From contig JAEZFF010000099.1 in assembly GCA_023417635.1 (NCBI GenBank), positions 1-9,715 on the forward strand: 9,715 bases of DNA, given 5' to 3'. A program made the translations under genes and the position numbers. Source of the DNA: Bacillota bacterium. Its GTDB lineage: Bacteria; Bacillota; Clostridia; Oscillospirales; Acutalibacteraceae. The first letter of the stretch is position 1. Every line of letters starts with the position of its first letter. A model generated the notes under the pieces. It saw nothing but the letters and a program-made list of their open reading frames with translations, had not been told where the DNA came from and did no database searches. This document shows, one piece after another, positions 1 to 5,138 of this stretch.

Positions 1-87
1 CTTTATATTTATATATCGCCATGCGCAAAGTAAGATGACAAGAATAACCGCAAAGATAATCGACGCAATCCAATATCGAGCATCCAT
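1..87 (-). CDS. N-terminus of a small membrane protein, cut by the window edge
   Basis: An ATG at 85-87 opens a frame with no stop for 29 codons to the window edge. It begins MDARYW and continues with a strongly hydrophobic stretch, about residues 7-23 (rich in I, V, L, A, F), followed by WRY and a lysine. This is one membrane-spanning segment with a positive residue on its exit side. A good Shine-Dalgarno (AAGGAAG, minus strand at 96-102) lies 8 nt before the ATG, which supports the start. The product family is not recognisable from so little sequence. The gene is divergent from the plus-strand RNA promoter at 142-170. No convincing promoter of its own is visible between the two. Confidence 0.55.
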   Translation of the reverse strand, partial: MDARYWIASIIFAVILVILLCAWRYINIK

Positions 88-141
88 ATGAAAAGCTTCC
101 TTTTTTATGTTACAAATGTTTCAGCAAGTTACCAAAATTTG

Positions 142-170
142 TTGCATTTACACGTTTAAAGTGCTATACT
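142..170 (+). promoter_or_regulatory. Sigma-A promoter of the large noncoding RNA
   Basis: The -35 box is TTGCAT (142-147), the spacer is 17 bp, and the -10 box is TATACT (165-170), preceded by TGC to give an extended -10 element. The predicted start is near A177. The 11-mer GTGCTATACTA is shared with the -10 region of the tRNA operon promoter at 1447-1476 on the other strand, so this is a stable-RNA-type promoter. No open reading frame with a ribosome binding site follows it. Confidence 0.7.
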
Positions 171-810
171 AGTAGTAAGAATAAAATAACCCCATCAACA
201 GCATCTCGGCTGCAAAGAATTGCTCAGATTCTTTGCACTGATTAAAACGTAAAATACAGTTACGTCTTAAAAACTGATAGAAGCCATTAACAGGGTTGGT
301 TTTCTGTGTTACTTTAAAGGTAACATGGTAATCATAGATTTGTCAAGGGCTTGAACGTAACTGTTAGCGCGGAAACGTTCAGGCTCTTGTCTTTTGTCAT
401 CCAAAAGGCAAGATCGTGGATGCTTTCTTAGCCGGAAGGATTCACGGTTCCACAATGAGCCATCATTGTGTGCTTCTCGTAATGGTTCGCGTTGCGAACC
501 TGCACCGGAAACTGGTGTATATTGAAAACTAACGGTAAACTAAAACCAACATTTGAACTAGTTCTTCAAATGCTCGTATTGGTTTGCCTAATATGCTGGC
601 CGAAAGCAAGATACCGGAGCTTATATTATGCGACGATAGGCGACAACACAGAAACGAGGTGGTACTAAGCCCGAGCAATTCCCTAAACTCCCTGACAAAC
701 GCGACTTCAACTTGTCTGCACTTGTAATGTGGATAAGCCCTGCGGGAAACGACTTTCGGATGACCGGCAGTTTTATGTCCCGTCAGCTGCATACGTCTGT
801 GCGGCTGATA

Positions 811-863
811 GTTATCATAAAATCAAATGCTCCAAATATTGAAACACTTGATTTTATGATAAC
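811..863. repeat. 16-bp perfect inverted repeat, 3' part of the RNA region
   Basis: GTTATCATAAAATCAA (811-826) is exactly complementary to TTGATTTTATGATAAC (848-863). After one mismatch, two more pairs (828-829 with 845-846) close a loop of about 15 nt. The stem is AT-rich and lacks a following T-run on either strand, so it is not a textbook intrinsic terminator. It may be the 3' closing helix of the noncoding RNA, or a stabilising hairpin between the two converging transcripts. Confidence 0.75.
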
Positions 864-864
864 A

Positions 865-884
865 GGGGAGAACATTCTCTCCCC
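865..884. terminator. Hairpin between converging transcripts, possible weak terminator
   Basis: GGGGAGA (865-871) pairs with TCTCCCC (878-884) around a 6-nt loop. It lies 19 bp beyond the 3' end of tRNA-Lys on one strand and just after the large inverted repeat on the other. That is where both converging transcripts need to stop. No run of T follows it on either strand, so termination here is only inferred from position. Confidence 0.35.
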
Positions 885-903
885 CATCATCAATCATTAA
901 ATT

Positions 904-979
904 TGGTGAACCATCGGGGATTCGAACCCCGGACACCCTGATTAAAAGTCAGGTGCTCTACCAACTGAGCTAATGATTC
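904..979 (-). tRNA. tRNA-Lys (TTT)
   Basis: The cloverleaf is complete, with a 7-bp acceptor stem (GAATCAT/ATGGTTC, one GU), discriminator A and encoded CCA at 904-906. The anticodon loop is CTTTTAA, with anticodon TTT at 944-946, which reads AAA/AAG lysine codons. The T-arm carries the usual GGTTCGAATCC. It is the last of five tRNA genes. Unlike the others it has its own near-consensus promoter (1002-1030) and is separated from the upstream genes by a hairpin terminator. Confidence 0.97.
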
Positions 980-1001
980 ATATAAAACAGCTAACTAAAC
1001 T

Positions 1002-1030
1002 ATTATAACAAATATTAAGTAAAATTTCAA
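1002..1030 (-). promoter_or_regulatory. Sigma-A promoter of tRNA-Lys
   Basis: On the minus strand, TTGAAA (1025-1030) and a perfect TATAAT (1002-1007) are separated by exactly 17 bp. The predicted start is near 995, about 16 nt before the mature tRNA-Lys 5' end at 979. This is the closest match to consensus in the window and suggests independent, strong expression of tRNA-Lys. Confidence 0.8.
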
Positions 1031-1048
1031 GTAAAACCTGCCTACAGC

Positions 1049-1070
1049 AAAAGCCTTCGTGCAGGCTTTT
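1049..1070 (-). terminator. Short hairpin terminator after tRNA-Gln
   Basis: AAAAGCCT (1063-1070 on the minus strand) pairs with AGGCTTTT (1049-1056) around a 6-nt loop. The stem begins at the last base of the tRNA-Gln CCA, and its descending arm ends in four T. It would end the Gly-Arg-His-Gln transcript before the separate tRNA-Lys promoter. With only four T it may be leaky. Confidence 0.5.
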
Positions 1071-1144
1071 GGCTGGGCTGGCAGGATTTGAACCTACGAA
1101 TGACGGAGTCAAAGTCCGTTGCCTTACCCCTTGGCTACAGCCCA
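1070..1144 (-). tRNA. tRNA-Gln (TTG)
   Basis: The acceptor stem TGGGCTG/CAGCCCA is perfect and starts with U, as is common for glutamine tRNAs. The discriminator is G and CCA is encoded at 1070-1072. The anticodon loop CTTTGAC gives anticodon TTG, which reads CAA/CAG. It is fourth in the tRNA operon after His, and the terminator hairpin follows directly. Confidence 0.97.
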
Positions 1145-1152
1145 ATATAACA

Positions 1153-1172
1153 GGTGCGGCTTCCGCCGCACC
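1153..1172. repeat. GC-rich hairpin in the tRNA-His/tRNA-Gln spacer
   Basis: GGTGCGGC (1153-1160) is exactly complementary to GCCGCACC (1165-1172), with a 4-nt loop that reads GGAA (a GNRA-type tetraloop) in the minus-strand transcript. It fills most of the 40-bp spacer, the longest spacer between the four co-transcribed tRNA genes. It may guide processing or act as a partial terminator. No T-run follows. Confidence 0.55.
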
Positions 1173-1184
1173 GGAAAAGTCCTG

Positions 1185-1262
1185 TGGGGTGGGTAGTGAG
1201 ATTCGAACTCACGGTCTCCAGTGCCACAAACTGGCGCGATAACCAACTACGCTATACCCACC
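1185..1262 (-). tRNA. tRNA-His (GTG)
   Basis: The acceptor stem GTGGGTA/TACCCAC is perfect. An extra G at 1262 (position -1) lies opposite discriminator C at 1188, the identity pair required by histidyl-tRNA synthetase and here encoded in the DNA. The anticodon loop TTGTGGC gives anticodon GTG. CCA is encoded at 1185-1187. It is the third gene of the tRNA operon. Confidence 0.97.
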
Positions 1263-1272
1263 ATATGAAACC

Positions 1273-1349
<77 letters not shown>

Positions 1350-1354
1350 AAATG

Positions 1355-1428
1355 TGGAGCGAGTGATGGGAATCGAACCCACACAACCAGCTTGGAAGGC
1401 TGGAGTTCTACCACTGAACTACACTCGC
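1355..1428 (-). tRNA. tRNA-Gly (TCC)
   Basis: The acceptor stem GCGAGTG/CACTCGC is perfect, with discriminator T and encoded CCA at 1355-1357. The anticodon loop CTTCCAA gives anticodon TCC, which reads GGA/GGG. It is the first gene of the tRNA operon, starting about 12 nt after the start site predicted from the promoter at 1447-1476. Confidence 0.97.
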
Positions 1429-1446
1429 ATTTCAGCGACGGTTATT

Positions 1447-1476
1447 AGTATAGCACAGTTCAGTGGCAGTTGTCAA
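1447..1476 (-). promoter_or_regulatory. Sigma-A promoter of the tRNA-Gly-Arg-His-Gln operon
   Basis: On the minus strand a perfect TTGACA (1471-1476) and TATACT (1447-1452) are separated by 18 bp, with TGC directly before the -10 box (extended -10). It lies in the 83 bp between the clp gene stop codon and tRNA-Gly. The -10 surroundings (GTGCTATACTA) are identical to those of the noncoding RNA promoter at 142-170. I see no terminator between the clp gene and this promoter, so read-through from clp could add to tRNA transcription. Confidence 0.8.
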
Positions 1477-1511
1477 CCTTTCTTCGCTAATCTTCGCACA
1501 AAACGTCAATC

Positions 1512-3833
1512 TTAGCAAATATAATCCAAATGAATGCCATCTGCTTCTTCTGCAGTCACAGAGATACCAGTAATCGGCTGCTCACTGTTTTCTACAATCA
1601 GTGAAGCGATCTTGTCTTCCACCTCACGGCGGATCAAGTTCCGCAGGTCGCGGGCGCCGCTCTTGCCGCCAATAGCATGCTTGGCAAGCCATAAAGTCGC
1701 CTTGCCGTCATAAACCAGCTTAATGCCGTGCTCCTGCAGCGAACCGACATATTCGTCCAGCATAAGGTGCGCAATTTTCTCAAAATCCGCTTCCTCCAGC
1801 GTGCGGAAAACGATGGTTTCATCCACACGGCTCAGGAATTCAGGGCGCAGAAACTCAGAAAGGGCCTTCATGGCGTGTTCGCGGCTGGCATCGGCCTGGC
1901 TGCGGGCAAAGCCGAGGGCACTCTCATGGTTCTCACTTCCGGCATTAGAAGTCATGATAATAACGGTATTTTCAAAATTGACGCTGCGGCCATGGGAATC
2001 GGTGATACGTCCTTCGTCAAGGATCTGAAGAAGAATATTCATTACATCGGGATGCGCTTTTTCAATTTCATCGAAAAGCAAGACCGAGTACGGGCGGCGG
2101 CGTACTTTTTCCGTCAGTTGACCAGCCTCATCATAGCCCACATATCCCGGAGGCGAACCAATAATACGGGAGACCGAGTACTTTTCCATATACTCCGACA
2201 TATCAAGGCGGATCAGCGTTTCAGGCGTGTCAAAAAGCTCGTGGGAAAGGACTTTCGCAAGTTCTGTTTTGCCAACTCCGGTTGGACCAACAAAGATAAA
2301 TGAAGCCGGTCTGCGCCGTGGGCTTATCTGTACACGGCTGCGGCGGATTGCCGCGGCTACCGCTTTTACGGCTTCTTCCTGCCCAATGACTTTACCGTTC
2401 AGCGTGTTTTCAAGGTCCGCAAGTTTTTTCAGTTCATTCTGCTGAATCCGGCTTGCAGGAATGCCAGTCCAAAGCTCAATTACTTTGGCAACATCGCATT
2501 CTTCTACACGCGCGCCAAGTGCAGCTGGAGCCAGCTCTTTTTCTTTTTCATTCAGTTTGGAAAGGTCGGTGCGGATTTCCGCCAGTTTTTCATAGTCCGG
2601 CTCTGCACCGTCGGCCGTCATAGCTTCCTCCTGCGCGTTCAAATCCTGCAGCTTTTCCTTTACGCTGTCATACTCCTCCATTGGCTTGTTGCGAAGAGCT
2701 GCGCAAGCGCAGGATTCATCGAGTAAGTCTATGGCTTTGTCCGGCAGAAAGCGGTCATTGATGTACCGTTCGGAAAGCGTGACAATGCGGCGCACGATTG
2801 CGTCGGGAACATGGACGCGATGAAAATTCTCATAGTAGGATTTAATACCGCCCAGGATTTTGCAAGTGTCCTGCACGGACGGCTCCGCTATGGTAACCGG
2901 CTGAAAGCGGCGTTCCAAAGCAGCATCTTTTTCAATATACTTGCGGTACTCCGAAAAAGTTGTTGCGCCAATGACCTGAATCTCCCCGCGGGAAAGTGCA
3001 GGCTTCAAAATATTGGCGGCATTCATGGAACCTTCGGCATCACCAGTACCCACAAGGTTATGCACCTCGTCGATAAACAGTATGATATTGCCCTCCGCTT
3101 TTACTTCATCCAAAAGCCCTTTAATACGGCTTTCAAACTGGCCGCGGAACTGTGTACCGGCAACCAGAGCCGTTAAATCAAGCAAATGGATTTCCTTTTT
3201 CTTCAGTGCAAACGGCACGCTGCCATTTGCAATCCGGATGGCAAGGCCTTCCGCTACGGCCGTTTTGCCAACGCCCGGCTCGCCGATAAGACACGGGTTG
3301 TTTTTCGTCCTGCGGCACAGAATCTGTATCACACGCGCAATTTCCTGGTCGCGCCCAATAATGGCGTCAATCTGCCCTGCCTTCGCTTTCGCAGTCAGGT
3401 TCGTGCAGTAGGCGTCAAGATGTTTCCGCTTTGTTTTATGTTTTTCCTTCGGTGTTTTTTTAGGAATGGCAGAGTCGCCGCTGTTTTGCTGCACCTGCTC
3501 CGGCGTACCGGGAAAAATGTTCTGCAGGAACGGCATCGTTGCCGCACCCCCCGGAATAAAGCCGCTCAGGGCCTCTTCTTCATCGTCACCGCTGCCGTCG
3601 GGGTCATCGCCGTCGCCGTTCTCGGACGCGCTTTTTATCATTGCATCCAGTTCAGACTCTATGGACTCCATCTGGTCGTCTGTAATACCCATCTTGTCAA
3701 GCAGGTCATTTACCGGTTTTATCCCAAGTGCTTTCGCGCAAACGAGGCACAAGCCCCGGCTTTCTTTTATATCTCCGGACGGCGAAAGGAACACCACCGC
3801 CGGTCTTTTATGGCAGTTAGAACACATCATCAT
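1512..3833 (-). CDS. clpE: ClpE/ClpC-type ATP-dependent Clp protease ATP-binding subunit
   Basis: This is a 773-residue Clp unfoldase with two AAA+ modules. Residues 4/7 and 29/32 form a CxxC...CxxC zinc finger, as in ClpE; there is no double ClpN repeat. An acidic low-complexity linker (about 69-87) and a basic stretch (about 125-138) follow. AAA-1 has Walker A GEPGVGKT (184-191), Walker B ILFIDE (251-256) and the arginine pair in LERRF (308-309). A short charged middle segment lies near 385-435. AAA-2 has GPTGVGKT (516-523), LLFDE (585-589) and the SRVDE sensor region (668-672). The tripeptide LGF (640-642) matches the ClpP-docking loop, so it should feed ClpP in the cytosol. The frame extends to a GTG at 3842, but AGAAG sits about 8 nt before the ATG at 3833, which I prefer. 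It follows pgsA by 77 bp. No CtsR or CIRCE operator is visible. ClpC is the alternative name. Confidence 0.93.
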   Translation of the reverse strand: MMMCSNCHKRPAVVFLSPSGDIKESRGLCLVCAKALGIKPVNDLLDKMGITDDQMESIESELDAMIKSASENGDGDDPDGSGDDEEEALSGFIPGGAATMPFLQNIFPGTPEQVQQNSGDSAIPKKTPKEKHKTKRKHLDAYCTNLTAKAKAGQIDAIIGRDQEIARVIQILCRRTKNNPCLIGEPGVGKTAVAEGLAIRIANGSVPFALKKKEIHLLDLTALVAGTQFRGQFESRIKGLLDEVKAEGNIILFIDEVHNLVGTGDAEGSMNAANILKPALSRGEIQVIGATTFSEYRKYIEKDAALERRFQPVTIAEPSVQDTCKILGGIKSYYENFHRVHVPDAIVRRIVTLSERYINDRFLPDKAIDLLDESCACAALRNKPMEEYDSVKEKLQDLNAQEEAMTADGAEPDYEKLAEIRTDLSKLNEKEKELAPAALGARVEECDVAKVIELWTGIPASRIQQNELKKLADLENTLNGKVIGQEEAVKAVAAAIRRSRVQISPRRRPASFIFVGPTGVGKTELAKVLSHELFDTPETLIRLDMSEYMEKYSVSRIIGSPPGYVGYDEAGQLTEKVRRRPYSVLLFDEIEKAHPDVMNILLQILDEGRITDSHGRSVNFENTVIIMTSNAGSENHESALGFARSQADASREHAMKALSEFLRPEFLSRVDETIVFRTLEEADFEKIAHLMLDEYVGSLQEHGIKLVYDGKATLWLAKHAIGGKSGARDLRNLIRREVEDKIASLIVENSEQPITGISVTAEEADGIHLDYIC

Positions 3834-3873
3834 AGGGCTCACTTCTTTTCTGTACAGTTATCTTTATTATTCT

Positions 3874-3902
3874 AACATAATCGAGGAAAATATGTTTTAC
3901 AA
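3874..3902 (-). promoter_or_regulatory. Possible weak promoter for the clp gene
   Basis: In the 77-bp gap between pgsA and the clp gene, minus-strand TTGTAA (3897-3902) and TATGTT (3874-3879) are spaced 17 bp apart. Each matches four of six consensus bases. A TAGAAT at 3869-3874 is a better -10 box but lacks a spaced -35. The gap has no terminator, so the clp gene could also be read from the upstream operon. Confidence 0.3.
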
Positions 3903-3910
3903 ATCTGTGA

Positions 3911-4528
3911 CTAACGCTTCTTTTTTTTATCCATGACCTCATCGATGTCCAGGTTATACTGTGGATCGTCGGAATGAAGAATCATGAAATAAATCTGTGC
4001 ATAGCGTATCAGCGCGTAAATCATAAACGCCGCTGTTACCGAAAGCAGAGTGACAGTAAGGGCCAGGTTTTCGTAATGCCAAATACATTTGAGTGCAAAA
4101 ACAAGGCCGAACGAAACATAGAACAGCACCGTTGCGGCCTTCCCATACCATTTTGAGCCACATGGTTTCTTTTTATTCTTACTGATTAAAACAACAGCGC
4201 CGGTCACCATGAGGGTTTCCTTTACAACAAAGATTGCAAGCAGAGGAATCAGGACCGGTTCCCGTATTGCAAAGCAGATGGCGATGGCTGCTTGAGTCAT
4301 CTTATCAAACAGCGGGTCAAGCATTTGCCCAAGCTCTGTAAACTGGTTGAATTTGCGGGCAATCATTCCATCCAGCACATCCGTCAGACCGGAAATGCCC
4401 AGAACGACAGCCGCCGCAAGGTAGTGTCTGTTCATAAAATAAAGCACAAACGGTATGATGAGAAAAAATCGGATGACCGTGAGTGTATTGGGTATATTAA
4501 AATTTTTATTTCTATTCTTTGTATTCAT
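3911..4528 (-). CDS. pgsA: CDP-diacylglycerol--glycerol-3-phosphate 3-phosphatidyltransferase (CDP-alcohol phosphatidyltransferase family)
   Basis: A 205-residue integral membrane enzyme. The family signature is complete: D50xxD53G54xxA57R58, then eight residues, G67, D71 and D75. These aspartates bind the metal and activate the alcohol substrate. The expected role is making phosphatidylglycerol phosphate from CDP-diacylglycerol and glycerol-3-phosphate at the cytoplasmic membrane, the first committed step to PG and cardiolipin. Hydrophobic segments lie near residues 17-32, 36-48, 77-101, 104-116, 131-149 and 155-183. The acidic tail (SDDPQYNLDIDEVMD) ends in KKKKR, encoded partly by a run of eight A. 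The start ATG overlaps the end of cvpA by 17 bp, with GAGG about 9 nt upstream, so translation is probably coupled. The family also includes enzymes using other alcohols; PgsA is the most likely member by length and gene order. Confidence 0.85.
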   Translation of the reverse strand: MNTKNRNKNFNIPNTLTVIRFFLIIPFVLYFMNRHYLAAAVVLGISGLTDVLDGMIARKFNQFTELGQMLDPLFDKMTQAAIAICFAIREPVLIPLLAIFVVKETLMVTGAVVLISKNKKKPCGSKWYGKAATVLFYVSFGLVFALKCIWHYENLALTVTLLSVTAAFMIYALIRYAQIYFMILHSDDPQYNLDIDEVMDKKKKR

Positions 4529-5063
4529 TCCTGCTTACCTCGTTAAAAAGATCCGACTGTATCAGCATATAGACGGGGTTGTTTCCCGAAAGGGACTGGT
4601 AAATGTGGGAATCAGTGATTTGCTCGGCCGGCTTTCCAACAAACTCTGAAATTTTTACTGGGAGTGACACCCGCAGTAATGCGCACAGCAGCAAAACAAC
4701 AACGACGCCTTTGCACAAACCGAAAATTCCACCGGCCAGCCAGTTCAGTTGGCGCAGCACCGGCAGATGGCAGACGCAGTTGAGCACATTGCCAAGTGCA
4801 TGAATCAGCACATTGAAAATGATGAAAAGCACCAGCACGGCAATAATTCCGGACCAAATCCTGTCGCGCATCCACTGTGGAGCAGTATTCCCCCAAAAAG
4901 TCAGAATCCAGCTGCGGAAATTTTCCGCATAATGGATTGCAGCAAACAGGGCAATAATCCCGCCCACAAAATCAATCAGGGAACGCACAAATCCGCGGTG
5001 AAACCCTGAAATAGCAGAAACTGCTAATACAATAATAAAAATAACATCTGTAGCTGTGTCCAA
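4512..5063 (-). CDS. cvpA: CvpA family membrane protein
   Basis: A 183-residue protein with four hydrophobic segments (about residues 6-20, 26-43, 71-90 and 110-130) and the CvpA-type N-terminus: a short leader, a first membrane helix, then SGFHRGFVRSLIDFVGG. Members are small membrane proteins linked to colicin V production in E. coli and to cell-envelope functions elsewhere; the molecular role here is unknown. The frame continues upstream to a GTG at 5114, but GGAGG (5070-5074) lies 6 nt before a TTG at 5061-5063, and starting there gives the usual CvpA length and N-terminus. I therefore choose TTG. A promoter with an extended -10 element lies just upstream at 5105-5133. The 3' end overlaps pgsA by 17 bp. 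The soluble C-terminal tail (about residues 135-183) is polar. Confidence 0.75.
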   Translation of the reverse strand: MDTATDVIFIIVLAVSAISGFHRGFVRSLIDFVGGIIALFAAIHYAENFRSWILTFWGNTAPQWMRDRIWSGIIAVLVLFIIFNVLIHALGNVLNCVCHLPVLRQLNWLAGGIFGLCKGVVVVLLLCALLRVSLPVKISEFVGKPAEQITDSHIYQSLSGNNPVYMLIQSDLFNEVSRNEYKE

Positions 5064-5104
5064 AATATTCCTCCACTCCAAAAGGAGCCACTGTAACAAT
5101 GAAA

Positions 5105-5133
5105 AATATACCACAAAACAAGCATTTACACAA
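5105..5133 (-). promoter_or_regulatory. Likely internal promoter upstream of cvpA
   Basis: On the minus strand, TTGTGT (5128-5133) and TATATT (5105-5110) are spaced 17 bp apart, with TGG directly before the -10 box as an extended -10 element. The predicted start near 5098 leaves a leader of about 35 nt before the chosen TTG start of cvpA. It would drive cvpA-pgsA, and perhaps the clp gene, separately from the ecf-truA genes. Confidence 0.45.
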
Positions 5134-5138
5134 GCCGG

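Larger units (their letters stand above)
177..884 (+). ncRNA. Candidate large structured noncoding RNA (ROOL/GOLLD-like architecture)
   Basis: About 700 nt with no plausible protein gene follow a strong promoter and hold a dense series of stems. By eye I find these pairings: 188-192/293-297, 211-220/228-237, 242-252/260-270 (one mismatch), 307-312/320-325, 344-358/375-389 (15 bp with GU pairs), 391-396/402-407, 415-427/435-446, 451-458/463-470 (8 bp, GCCA loop), 484-490/494-500, 501-508/512-519, 543-549/579-585 with 551-557/565-571 stacked inside, 619-624/733-738, 694-698/712-716, 743-747/778-782, 783-792/799-808, 811-826/848-863 and 865-871/878-884. It runs tail-to-tail into tRNA-Lys. Size, complexity and the tRNA neighbour recall ROOL or GOLLD RNAs; this identity is inference without a covariance search. 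It does not look like tmRNA, RNase P RNA or 6S RNA. The 3' end is uncertain because no U-run follows the last hairpins. Confidence 0.65.

Noticed and set aside
107..135. Minus-strand TTGGTA-17 bp-TAACAT as promoter of the left-edge gene
   Set aside because: Both boxes are weak, and the start site would fall within the ribosome binding site of the gene, leaving no room for normal initiation.
529..792. 87-codon minus-strand open frame inside the structured region
   Set aside because: No convincing ribosome site, composition unlike a protein family, and it runs opposite to the strong promoter across many hairpins. Chance frame.
177..884. tmRNA, RNase P RNA, 6S RNA or a group I/II intron
   Set aside because: No tRNA-like CCA end with a T-arm and tag frame, no GAGGAAAGTCC-type core, too long for 6S, and no intron domain V-like hairpin recognised by eye. 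A covariance search would settle it.
712..900. 62-codon plus-strand open frame overlapping the inverted repeat
   Set aside because: Its end is formed by the inverted repeat and terminator-like hairpin, it has no good ribosome site and no recognisable motif. Not reported as a gene.
1728..2303. 191-codon plus-strand open frame opposite the clp gene
   Set aside because: It is antisense to strongly conserved AAA+ motifs; it is a shadow of the real gene. The same holds for the other plus-strand frames between 1.7 and 9.6 kb.
3834..3910. CtsR or CIRCE heat-shock operator before the clp gene
   Set aside because: I found neither the GGTCAAA tandem nor a TTAGCACTC/GAGTGCTAA palindrome in this gap.
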